A stretch of DNA of 64,000 nt from Lepturacanthus savala (taxonomy: Eukaryota; Chordata; Actinopteri; Scombriformes; Trichiuridae), in assembly GCA_030544235.1 (NCBI GenBank), contig CM060472.1, positions 24,453,724 to 24,517,723 on the forward strand. The letters run 5' to 3'. Under the pieces are notes generated by a model. It ran no database searches and was not told the origin of the DNA. It saw only the letters and a program-made list of their open reading frames with translations. This document shows, piece after piece, positions 12,430-24,600 of the stretch. Numbering within the stretch: position 1 is the first letter of the stretch; each line of letters begins with the position of its first letter. A program made the translations under genes and the position numbers.

Positions 12430-13860
12430 CCTATTGGCTATTTTTGTTACATGACAATATGGTCATTCTTTAATACATCCATGGTGCAGTTCCTTGAATC
12501 ACCACTTGTAGCTGATCATAAAAAAGAGTCAATTCCATAGAGTCCCATGTTAAAACAATGCAATTTTCCAGCAAAAACAGCCTGGTGCAAAGAACGAATG
12601 GTCCATATACTGCAGTTAATTTTCACTATTCATTCATTCTCTGCTGGGCTTGATGCTAACAGCTGCTCAGCTAATGAGTCAGTGAACTTTATCTCCGGCT
12701 GTTTCTGCATTTGGATCATTTGATGCACATATCAGACAAACATGTTGCAGAGCGAACAAGAACTCAGAAAGATTTGACCTCCGAATCGGAAAGGTGTAAT
12801 GGAACGGTCCTTGAACTCTGAATTTTGACTCGGGAACTTAGGCATCCAAGCAGCCCAAGTTAGAGGAAATGATGTCAAAGCAATATGGCTTTGCACATGT
12901 CTTCTTATTTAACACATTAGATGTTTAAGCAAGGAGGAAAACTGAGGAATTATGGAAAAGGAAATGAAAAGCAGGTAGTGTTGACACCTGCACAGCTCGC
13001 AGGATTCCAATCGCTGCTGCATTAAAGAGCACAAATTTTGACTTAAGAGCATATATTTCGCTCTCCCTCAAGTAGCTAATGTAATTCCCCAACATTACTC
13101 TTTGATGCTTGAAAGACATCCAAACAAACATCACCTTATTGTGGCCGGCCATGTTTTCCGAGTTTGCACAATGGAACACATTTACTTTAGAAGTCAGACT
13201 TTCCAACTGCAATGGAATGCAGCATTAGGTCTATATCTATGGGAAGATGCCATGGACATTTGTGGGATTTGTTGTTGCAGTACCATGAGTGGCCACTGGA
13301 AAAAAAAAATTTGCATGCAAGTTGAGAGGCTGTGTTGCACAGCTGTAACATCATGCTGGGAAAGGAGACCTTTCCAGAGCTTTTCTAACTGTTATGCTGT
13401 GTTCAATTGCACTTGGTACTTGGAAAGATCAGAGTCGGAAAGTCCGACTTCCGAAGTGAATGCGTTCCATTGTGCACACCTGGAAAACATGGTCTGTCAC
13501 AGTAAGGTGATGTTTGTTTGGATTGAATGCACTTTTCTGATTCGGAGGGCGGGATCTTTCAGAGTTCCAAAAGTAATGGAACGCAGCATTAGAAAGATTT
13601 TTGATAGATAAAAAGTCCATGACTATAAATATAGAATACAAAGATTAGTGATTAAAAGGGGTTATAGTTTGGGATATCCTGTGAACAGTTTCACAGGCTT
13701 CTATTTTACTTTTGCGGTCCATGGGAAAATGCTTTTTGGGTCGCATGGGATTTTTTGTTGCAGTACCACAAGTGGCCACTGGGAAAATTGGCATGGTGCT
13801 GAGAGGCAAAGCCATATCTTATAATACATCCGTGGTCACAGAACTCAGAAACTTTTTCAA
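12430..13860. repeat. Cluster of direct and inverted repeat copies
   Basis: 13120-13177 and 13464-13521 are 58-base inverted copies with few mismatches (both contain CCAAACAAACATCACCTTA in opposite orientation). The segments near 13230-13300 and 13720-13790 are direct copies sharing GTTGCAGTACCA and AGTGGCCACTGG. The phrase NNGGAACGCAGCATTAG recurs. This is probably a degraded family of fold-back DNA transposons. No transposase was recognised, and the long frame at 13102-13611 simply reads through the repeats. Confidence 0.65.
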
Positions 13861-13959
13861 CATATGCGTCAGGTAAACAACTTCCATAGATATAAACACG
13901 TAGATGCTTATCAGACATGTCAATGCAGCCGCCATCTTGGGTGGGGGGTTGGTCAGATT

Positions 13960-14510
13960 GGCCAGACCAGGACTGCCCAATTCAGCACCTGGAGAACTAC
14001 CATCCTGCATTTTTTAGGACTCTTCCTACTATACTCCTGATTCTAATGATCAACTCCTTATCAAGTAGCTGAAACATGTCAAGGGCTTGTTAATAATTAG
14101 AATCAGTTGTATTGGAGTGGGGGCGACACGATGGTGCAGGGGTTAGCGCTGTTGCCTCACAGCAAGAAGGTCACAGGTTCAAGACCTCCTTGTGGAGTTT
14201 GCATGTTCTCCCCGTGTCTGTGTGGGTTTTCACCGGGTACTCCAGCTTCCTCCCACAGTCCAAAAACATGCAGAGGTTAATTGGTGACTCTAAATTGCCC
14301 GTGTGTGTGAGTGAATGGTGTATGTGCCCCACAATTGGCTGGCGACCATCTGGGGTGTATCCCTGCCTCTCTGGGATAGGCTCCAGCAGACCCCTACAAC
14401 CCTAATGAGGAATAAGCAGGTATAGAAAATGACTCACTGACTGTATTGGAGTGTGGAGATAAAACCAGCAGGACAGTAGCTCTCCAGGAGCTAGCATTTT
14501 GTGCCACTTA
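13960..14510. mobile_element. MITE-like element interrupted by a SINE
   Basis: Sequence before the SINE (CCAGGACTGCCC, AACTACCATCCTGC) and after it (GCAGGACAGTAGCTCTCCAG) forms imperfect inverted ends, and removing the SINE plus one target duplication restores a continuous element. I recognise this as a dispersed fish repeat, but the family name is uncertain. Confidence 0.5.
14120..14441 (+). mobile_element. tRNA-derived SINE
   Basis: The 5' part carries pol III promoter boxes (A box region TGGTGCAGGGGTTAGCGC; B box region GGTTCAAGACC). The body includes GCATGTTCTCCCCGTGTCTG and the tail AATAAGCAGGTATAGAAAATG. Target-site duplication TGTATTGGAGTG flanks it exactly (14108-14119 and 14442-14453). 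A second copy lies in the opposite orientation at 59574-59896. Confidence 0.88.
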
Positions 14511-15640
14511 TGGATGTTTCAAAGAAAGAAACGCCAAAATCAAGAGACAAGGAATAATATTTCACAAGTGAGAAGTTGTTTTATATTATTTAACTGTAAT
14601 GAACATGCTGAATTTGATGAAAGTTATCTCTTAAGCTAAGATAAATTAATCTAACGTTATGTTAGCTTATTAACGGTTACTATCTTGTGTCAGGACAAGA
14701 ACACAAAAGATGTTTTTGTTAGTAAGACATTAGTAAGATGATGAAAGTGACATATACAGGTATGTCCACTGTATATTATTGTGCTACCAAGCCATGCTAT
14801 TCTTAAATTATTTATTAAATCAGTTTTATGCCACTTACTTTAACATTAACTGATGACACAAGTGATGTACCTTAACTGTAGCTAATGTACATGAGTTCTC
14901 TGTCTTAGTCAGTGTTATTATTTATTATATTTAGCACTTAAAGTTTTGTCCTTCAAATGTGGAGAGCTTTATACATTAAATCTATTAATACTATATAATT
15001 ACTATTATTATCATATTTTGTCATTTCCCACATACTCGTCCTTTAACTATGTCTTGTTTTTATTCTGTATTATTATTAATACAGTAATTGTTAAATGTAT
15101 CAGTTGTTCATATTATTGTTATCATATATCATTCTGTTTTAATATGCAGAACAATACGTAGTACGTTTTCAATGTTGTTGCACACTATCTCACAATGTAT
15201 TTTAGAATGAAAAACATTTTAATTTAACCAATCTATGTTGTATCATGAATATATATCTGACATTTATACTTTTACTAAATGGCTTGAAAATCAGTCAAAA
15301 TTCAGTGAGATATGGTGATTGTAATCACTGATAGGCCTCTGTTTACTAATGCAGTAAGTAGACACCGCACCTGCCCAAGATGGCGGCCACACCGACACAT
15401 CGTTCCAATGGACTGCGGCGTCAGAGGAGGCATCTCCGTGTTTATCTATGAGCAATTTCCACTGAAATGATGTTCTGGTATCCAGTTCTTATAATAGATT
15501 ATGTCAATAAATGGCTCTGGGATTTCATAAACCACACTTCCAATATGAACAAATGAACAGATGGTTTCTAGACTGAATATCAATGCAGATATTGATATGA
15601 GGTTTGGTTTTAGTGAGGCTAAATATAAAGTACAATTACC
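14511..15640. other. Intergenic, AT-rich
   Basis: No gene is seen. A segment at about 15375-15450 (AAGATGGCGGCC, then ATCTCCGTGTTTATCTATG) is the inverted counterpart of about 13880-13945, suggesting a degraded inverted-repeat element of about 1.5 kb. Confidence 0.5.
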
Positions 15641-15692
15641 TCAAAACCTAAGTGCATAACTTGAGGTAAATGTACTCAGTTACATTCTATCT
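15640..15692 (+). mobile_element. Fish MITE-like fragment (right-end type)
   Basis: ACTTGAGGTAAATGTACTCA followed by GTTACATTCT resembles the right end of the element whose left end is at 8945. The two could be halves of one element separated by later insertions, or independent fragments. Confidence 0.4.
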
Positions 15693-17893
15693 GTAACATC
15701 CAGTTCAATGTCATCTTTAATGAACATATTTAGAACAGTATGGGTGGTGATGATAAAGGGAATAAATATATTTATCTTTGGAGAAACAAGATTATCTAAA
15801 TGCTTTTCTAATGCACCAAATATCCAGATGGAAGATGTCAGTGACATTGAAGCAGAATTTTCATTTCCTCTAATTAGGACTCCTTTGGGTCCATTGAGGC
15901 ATTTGGTTATTGCTCGCCTCTTGTTCACCCCATGGCAAAGGGAAGTTTGATCAGCTGCTCTCATCTGATCCCTCATAGCACAAGAGATACAGCTGGAGAA
16001 CGGGTAATGGATTATGACTCTGCTGATGTAGACAGATGGATAAACACAATGCACTTCACATACCGACTGTTGTCTGTGCCAACTTATTCGTGAGCACCAT
16101 CTGCTGGAGTAGGGTAAATAATTATTTCCTGTCTGGAACTCTTTTTCTGATTGACCCACTCTTGAATGAGTCATGTTATATTGCAGAGGGAGAGAAGTAA
16201 AAACTTGATGATACTACATGGCGGGGAAAATTACAAAATGTATTGTTTGATGGGTGATTTTTTTTTTATTTGGAAAAAAACCCTGATTACATGCTCACCC
16301 CAGTACTTAGTGATGTGATGTGTGATTCTTGGTTACGCACTACACATAATGCTTCCTTTATAAGCACATCATTACTGATACTGCAGTGACAATGAACGGT
16401 ATATACAGTGAATGTGAGAAACATAACTTTTTAAAATAAAAAACACATTAAATCAAGGTAATATCTTCAAAATAAATAAGTGCAACAATGGACAGCTTCA
16501 TACTCTAAATCCAACATACAGAGAACATAAGTCGTCAATGGTTGAGGCACTATATCACTTCACAGACAAGATCAGAAGGAAAATGTCCGAAAGCTTCTGA
16601 GCACAACAGCTGATGAGCCACACTCGCTACCTTCATACTTCTCTCTGGTCCCAGTGGCTTCAGCGTATTGATCCGTCCTGCTTTAACTTCCCTGTCTAAT
16701 GGACGATTAAGAAACTAAACCAAAGCATCTTTAATACTGACATGAAATCTATTCAAGGATTAGTTGAAAGAGAATTGTCAGACTCACACCTAATAACTTC
16801 AGGAGGGATGTAGGGTAAGAGGGGAGAGACAGAGTATAGAGGACATTTCTTGTGTTTAATGTAAATGTTTAATCGTTTATAAAATGTGGATCTTAATCCA
16901 ATGATGGAAAAAAGGCATGGTTTAAGCGCTACTGTGTTACAAACAGCCAACCAATGGCAGATTTGTGGATGTGTTTCAGAGAGGCAAGAGTGGGAGTTAC
17001 TACATCTAGCCAGCAGAGTCAGTCAAAACCCAAATGATGCAGTGTTTCTTTAAATCGGGCAACAGAAGATGAGCAGTTGATTTGTTTCGTCTGACGGAAA
17101 CTAAATGGCAATGTTGGACCCTTTTTTTCAACTTTCAACAGATCTGAATCAGCGGTTGAGTAAAACCCGAGGAGGTAGACTCTGCATATAATAATCTTTA
17201 ATCATAATGATTGGTTCTGTAGATTTGCTACGTATGAAATCCTGCCTGAGGGAATCCGGGTTTTTGACACACTACAGATTCAAAGCAGAAGTGCTCAATT
17301 GTGGTGTCTTGAAACAACACATGGACATGAATTGTTAAATTTTCAAGGGAAGGGATCTTTAAAGAACTAGTTTGACAATTTGGGGAACGCATTTTTCGTC
17401 ATTATTTTCGAGAGCCAGATGAGAAGATTGTATCATACGGAGCTAGACCCAAGTACTGATTATCTTAGCTTAGCACACAGACTGGATTCAGAGGCTCTTT
17501 ATTAATATAAAAAACAAAAGACAAGTTGCTGTTTAAGTGTTTATCTGTAATATTTAAAAGCTTTGAGCGACATTAGTGAAATTCCATTCATCCTCACCTC
17601 AGACTCTGGGAACACAATTATCTATCTGCATGACTAGATACCAATGGGTGAACTGGTCCTTTTAAGTTATTTTGCTTTTAATTCAAGCAGGAGTCACCAG
17701 CTTAAAGCAGTGGAGAGTGAATTGTTTCAGTGTGCAACCACAGAAATGATTAAAACTGTCCATTAGAGCCATGTAGTTGTTGTACAGTATGAACAGTGTC
17801 AGTCGGTGTGTTTTAGCTCCAGGTGACTGCTCAGCAGCCAGTCCTTGGCCCTGGTTCCTACGTGGACACCCTGATGGCCGACAGTACTCCTGA
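15693..17893. other. Downstream flank and probable 3' UTR of trak1
   Basis: No coding gene is seen. The part next to 17893 is presumably the trak1 3' untranslated region. On the minus strand a possible polyA signal is at 17503-17498. About 17360-17660 resembles an abundant fish non-autonomous element (AGTTTGACAATTTGGGGAA, AGATGAGAAGAT, TTAGCTTAGCACACAGACTGG). The true end of the transcript cannot be fixed. Confidence 0.45.
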
Positions 17894-18488
17894 TTACTCC
17901 GGGGGGCCGGGGTCCTTCATGGCCATGCTGGCACCAACCATTGCCGGATAACTCCGGTTCCTTCTCATCCCGTCGGTCCCAAAAGGAGAGCCGGATCTGC
18001 GCAGCCCACCCAGAGGCCCCAGGATGGGGCTCGGACTCACCGCTCTGCCCCCCTGAGCGCCAGCTACACCCAACCGCTTCACCTTGTCCACCAGGTGGAG
18101 GTTGTGAACGGTCACGCTCACGTCCGTCTGGCTTTCGCAGTCCCTCCCTCTTTGCCTGCCCCTCATCCCCCCTGTCACTTCTTTTAGAATGGAACGGGCC
18201 GGTTTGGAAGCCAGGAAGTTGTCATAGGAGGGGCTCTTAAAGTCGAAGTCCGCAGAGTTCGGCACAGCCGAAGCTCCCCGTCCTGTGAGGGAGTTTGAAG
18301 AGGTAGAGGGGCGCAGGGAGTCGGGGTTGGGGGATTTGTTCGGGGCGATGGACGTGCTGAATAAGACCCCTCCGCTGCTCTTTCCGTAATCCAGGCCCTG
18401 ACTCTGGTGATACATCGCTGCTGAGATCCCTCTCTCCTGGAGAAGGCGCACTAACCCTAGGGATGTGCTGGTGGTGCGCGTTGCATCT
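17894..18488 (-). CDS. trak1: trak1 last coding exon
   Basis: It starts at acceptor TTTCTGCAG with one base completing a codon. It encodes DATRTTSTSLGLVRLLQERG, then SYDNFLASKPARSILKEV, then SQTDVSV and NLHLVDKVKRLGVA, and ends MRRNRSYPAMVGASMAMKDPGPPE before TAA. These are TRAK C-terminal blocks in the correct order. The family tail after the Met-rich motif is longer in mammals. Confidence 0.93.
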
Positions 18489-19727
18489 CTGCAGAAACAC
18501 AAAAAAGTCCACAACATATTGACTGATAACTGCGAATTAATATTCCTCTACAAAAATGTTCCTGAGTAAAATGTGAGACTTTGTGGAAATCAACATAATT
18601 GTCTTGACCACTGCCACATTTTAGATAAATGGACATCAGTAAAACATTTTCTGGATACTTGCCTGAGGTTAGTTGAGGATTCTGAGGGCCTGAGACTGAG
18701 CCTGCGGGGCGTGCAGGGTGTACCAGCAGGAGTACCCAACAGCGAGCTGGTCATCACACAGGAAGAGGACGCTGGCAATGGGTTTAGACTGCACAGAAAT
18801 AAAGATACTTAGAAGCATTGAACAGATTTGTAGTTCGTTCTGATTTCCAGCCACCTAAATTACTCTTTTATGATCTCATTGTAAACAACAATGTAATATG
18901 CACAATTTTTATTGTGTCTAGTGAGCAACAGTGACTAAACACTCGGACACACTCCTACCTCAATGGCTGCTGTTTTGGTTTTATTCATTGGATTTACAAA
19001 AAGTTGTAGTAGTCAAATTCAGACTTGAGTGAGAACATTGCTGTGTCATATATTTAAATTGTATTTATAGTTACATTACTGTTCAAAACTTCAGGGTTTT
19101 CATTTTTCTGAAAGAAAAGCACGGTTTCTTTTCCATGAAGATAACTTTAAACTAATCATATATAAAGGCCCATTTCCAGCAACTATCACTCCAGTGTTCT
19201 AATGGTACAATGGTACTAATGCTGTTTGCTCATTGGGTCAGAAGGCTAATGTGATAACATTTTCCATTTTTACAACTCATGGTGGTAAATAAAAGTGTGA
19301 CTTGTCTAAGTGACCCCAAACTTTTGAACGGTAGTGTATATTGTTCATTTTCAGTCTCATTACAATCTATATAAAGCCTCTTTTTAAAAAGTATGGAGGA
19401 TTCCAGAGAGCCGAAAATGTTCATCCTCGGGAAAAACACCTGGCAGTACTGCTCATGGCAAAAAAAGAAAAAAAAAACTATGGAATAATTTATTAAGAAA
19501 TAATTGTGGAAAGATCAAAGAAAAAACTCAAAGGGAAGGGACACAAAAAGCAGACTTTGATCATATGTTTGTTTTGAAGCCTTCAGAAACAGCATGTTAG
19601 TTATGTCGCTTACCTTGGTGTGACCCGTGTCAGCTCATCAGTCGGGTGGAGAATACGACAAGTAGTGAAGGTGTAAGTAGAGCTGGTGTGAGCCATGCAT
19701 TTACCTGGGTAGTATGCAGCTGAAAGT

Positions 19728-19771
<44 letters not shown>

Positions 19772-21603
19772 AAACAGTTCAGTAAAGAAGCCATGATACA
19801 CTGTGTGTATGCATGTTTAATGTACGGTACATCCTCACCCAGGCCATCTGTGTTGCTGAGGTGTGGCGATGGGGATGGAGAGGGAGGAGAAGGTGGAGCG
19901 AGGCTGGGCGGCGGCTGCCCCAGATTGGTGCTGCCTGTGCTGGTGGAGGGCACAGCTGGGGAGGCGGAGGCCGAGGAGGTGGGGAGATTCTGGAAATACT
20001 GCTCCCCTGGTTCATCTTCTTCAAAGCTGCCCCATGGATACACCTGCAAACAACACAGCAGGCAGATGAGTCCACAGAATTATAAATGCATACTAAAAGT
20101 AAGGTAAGTGTGTCACACTAATATTACTATAAGTAATATTAACAGTTTGGGGTCACTTAGAAATGTCCTTATTTTTGAAAGAAAAGCACTGTTTTTTCAA
20201 TGAAGATAACTTTAAACTAATCAGAAATACACTCTATAAATTTATAATGTGGCAAATGCTGCATTCTAGCTGCAAATATCTGGTTTTGGTGCAATTTCTA
20301 CATAGGTGGATAGAGGCCAGCAACTATCACTCCAGTGTTCTAATGGTACAATGTGTTTGCTCATTGCATTAGAAGGATAATGGATGATTAGAAAACCCTT
20401 GTGCAATCATGTTAGCACAGCTGAAACCAGTTTAGCTGGTTAGAGAAGCTGTACAACTGACCTTCCTTTGACGAAAGCATGACGAATCATTATTTCTAAG
20501 CTTGTCAATGTCTTGACTTTATGTTCTAGTCTATTTATGTTCTATTCATTCAAACATATTACTGTGAGAACAACTAATACAATTTTTGTAGTAATCTGAA
20601 TTAATAAACCCAACACAATGGCAAAGATATTCGATATACTGGGATATGGATAGGAAATCTGACACACACACACAGACCTGCTCCAGCTCCAGTTCGAGGG
20701 GTCTGTAGCCCTTTGGCACAACGCCGGGCCTGGCATCCAGAATCACACCCAAGTGAGGCTGGGCTAACTGCTGCCAGTGGTGCAGGGTGGCAGAGCCTGG
20801 TGGGGGGAAAATAAATATTAGAACCGTGTATTAGAACTGTGTATTTGTGACAACCCTTTCAAAAACACACAGAAAATATGCTGAAGTCAAAAGAATACTT
20901 TGATATTTGCACTCCAGGCTTGTTAGCAATTCCTATTTCCTTTTTTTTTTAATTTTTATTTTGAATTCCGCTTCATTGTCATTGTATTTTCCTCATCAAC
21001 AAAGAGACAAACACACAATGTAAGAACATAAGCAGCAAATAAAAGTATACAGGATGCCAAATAGGTAACAGGAACAATGGCTCTGCTAAATCAAAAGGCA
21101 GTGTGACAGCATGAGTGATACCAGGACCCTGAAGCCGAAGCAACTAAATTAAATTAAATACTATTATTGACACCTGTGCTTCATTCAGAATGTATTTGGT
21201 GAAAAAAGGCTTAATATGCAATAAACAATAAATATATGCATAAAGTAACAAATCACAATATGTCTTTAATTCTATTAAAGCCAGTGTAACGTCTTAAAAG
21301 CTGAAACGAAGTGATCAGGATGACCAGAAATACTAATGACATAGAAAAGGTAGCAGAAGAAGATGTTCATGAAATGAAATGAAGGAAGAAATTAGAATGA
21401 TAAAAGTCTTTTTATTGGTGAGCCACACTTGAAGTAATGACAAAAAGAAGTGATAGAATGAACACACACAAACAGGATGACAGCCAGATATAAAGAATAG
21501 AATATATAAGATATAAGAATATAAAGAACAGAATAATACAGAGTAACAACGATGAAATGACAAAAAAAATAAAGAAAATAAGAAAATGTATGTATATATA
21601 GGG

Positions 21604-21646
<43 letters not shown>

Positions 21647-24600
21647 GAGACAACTGCATTATTTTCTAAAATCAACATCTATTCCAGCCATTCCATTCCA
21701 GCGTCTGTTGAATTCCAACACATGCACACCTCATTCTGCTTAAAGGTACCAGGGGTGGAATAAAGTCACCCAATAACTATGTGAAAGACTTGTGGACAGC
21801 ATGCCAAGACACATGAAAGCTGTTTAACAATGAGGATTATTGCACCAAATATTGATTTCTGAACTCTTCTTAAGTGTAAACATTTGTATTATGTTGTTTT
21901 AAAATGAATTTGTTTCTTTTCATTGTTTGAGGTCTAAAAACATTGTACCTTTCTTGTTATTTTGACCATTGGCCATTTTCTGCATTTTGTACTCTAAACG
22001 CTAATATTTTTAATTGGAATTTGGAGGAAATGTTGTCAGTTTTTTATAAACCCAAACAAAATGTTCCTTTTGCCCAAACACATACCTAGAAGTAGTAAAA
22101 TCAGACAAAAGCGGATAACTTTGCAGTGGCATATCATGGAGACACTTTTCAAACAGTACATATTAATACCAGCAGAGGGCAGCAGAGGCCAGCAACAAAG
22201 CTGCTTCACTTGTGATGGTGCATGAGAGACCAGAAGGAGTTGAAGAGCATGAGGGCCGGGGGCCTGTCACTTCTCTCTCTTGCCCCCTTCATCTCGCTGC
22301 TCTCAGCTTGGTTCCTGGCCCACCTCCTTCCTCTCTCCCTCTCTATCCCTGCTCCCGTCCTCTTCACCCGCACCCATCCTTTTTCTCTTTCCCCCTCGAG
22401 CGTCCACCTCTCCCTGCCCTCTCTCCTCCTATCCCCTTCCATCCCCAAGACTGGCTTGCTCCCTTTCTTCGTCCCTTCCTGCTTCCTCCCCATGTCGCGA
22501 CTCATCCCGGTCTCCCGTTGTACCTCACCTTCGAGCGGTTTAACGATCTGGAGTTTGTCAGGGAGGTAGGGTCCCCGCGTGGCCCACAAGTGGAGGTTCC
22601 CGAGGGACATGATGCTTTCCGACGGGGTCAACGCGGTCTCATGGCCCAGGGCAAGCCCTCCATTTCCTCCCCGCCTCCGCTCTCTCTCCTCCTCAAAGAA
22701 GCGTCTCTCGCTCAGGTTGTTTTGGCGACGCAGAGACAGGCGGCGCAGGGCCAGCCGCAGGTCCTCAGCCGTGTTCAGCTTCTTCTCCCGGCCCTCCGTG
22801 CTGCTCTCAGAGCAGAAGGGGAAAAAAAAGTGTATGAATTTGGAGGATTTTTTTTTGTTAGACTCTCTACTTCACACTTCACAATTACAAAAGTCACTTC
22901 TAAGCACACTCCTACTCACGTATCTTGATTGGATGCTGTTTCCATGATGATGCTCTGTGTCCTGTTGTCAAGGGCAACACTGTCTCCGCTGGAGTGAGGC
23001 GTGGAGAGGCCACTGGACTGAGGCGACGTGCGGGCCGACAGAGACTGGTTGGAGCCCGGGATGTTGGCGCTGGTCGGAGTCAGTGAGCGCTGACGGACTG
23101 TCTGATTCACATTCTTGACAGTCTCGAAAACCCGCTTCTGGTGAGTTCTACACAAACACAATGGTGTCAGTTTCAATCAATGAAATTAACTTTATACATA
23201 TAGTGTTTTGTCTGTGGTAGTCTAAAAGTTCTATGTAAATGAAATAGGAAATGTATATGCATATAACAATATATATTCATAGTTACTATTTCTGACAAAT
23301 TCTTGACTCGCAATTGGCTAATGAAAGAATTTTTCTGACGTGAAATCCACTAAATTCTTTTCTATATTTTTGCTTTAACAATAATTGATATGTCTGTCAC
23401 ATGCTGAAATTTGTACTCATTTTAGAGGAAACCAAACTGTCAGTGTAAACTTCATTAATGAGACTTTATAAAACCCATCATTGATAAATGGTCAATTGAA
23501 AGAACTTTAGTGCATAGGGTTTTTTACTGCTTGTTAAAGGTTAATTAGTTTGGGAGATAACTTTAAACTAATCAGAAATACACTCTATACATTCTTAATG
23601 TGGTAAATGACTATTCTAGCTGCAAATGTCTGGTTTTTGGTGTAATATCTACATAGGTGTATAGAGGCCCATTTAAAGCAACTATCACTTCGTGTATGAT
23701 TAGAAAATCCTTGTGCAATCATGTTAAACTGAAAACAGTTTATAAAATTGACCTTCCTTTGACAAAAGCAAAGTTTGAAGGGAAACATTATTGTTTCAAA
23801 TACCAATTATTATTTCTAACCTTGTCAATGTACTGATTACATTTTCTATTCATTTTACTACTCATAGTGGTAAATAAAAGTGTGACTTTGCATGGAAAAT
23901 ACAAAATTGTCTGGGTGACCCCAAACTTTTAAACAGCAGTGTATAAACGCTGTTTGGATGCTATTAATGTTATAGTTAACCTTCAACTTACCATTAATAA
24001 TGATGGTTATTATAAAGTGTTACTGAACCACTGAATTAAAATTGAACCTTTACGTTTTGAAATTTAAACCAGACTGTTTCTGCGGTTCCTGTGGTTTGAG
24101 TGTAATATGAAGCACTTCTCCTTACTTCTGTTCCTCACACTCTGGGTCGTCCAGGCTCAACTCCTTCCTCATCGTTCCCTCGATCTCAGCTGCCAGAGAA
24201 TCCTGCAATACACAAACTCTTTAAGGAACAGAAAATTATGATAGGCGCACACACACACACACACATACACACACACACACAGACACAGACGCAGACACAC
24301 ACACTTAGGCAAGGACTACCTCACCATTGGATACAGTCCCAGGGGATGGAAGCGTCGGGGAGTTCCTGCAGGGTAGTTTCTGTTCCTCAGGTTCTTCAGC
24401 TCCTCCTGGGCTTCATGCAGCATCTCAATGCACTCCATGTACTTCTCCTCCAACTCCTGCAGCTGTTATATTACAGACATTAAACTTTACCTTTAAAATC
24501 AAACTGTCTGCCGTCATGACAACACTAACAGAAATACAGTGAATAGATTATGATTTGCAACAGCTTATATTTACCTCTGCTGTTAGCTGCCTCTGAGCAT

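Noticed and set aside
13102..13611. 169-residue plus-strand frame
   Set aside because: It reads across both arms of an inverted repeat; the opposite strand also gives similar frames, as expected of repeats.
22206..22947. Long plus-strand frames opposite the trak1 exon at 22529-22800
   Set aside because: They are shadows of a conserved exon and a GA-rich intron; no splice or promoter evidence on the plus strand.
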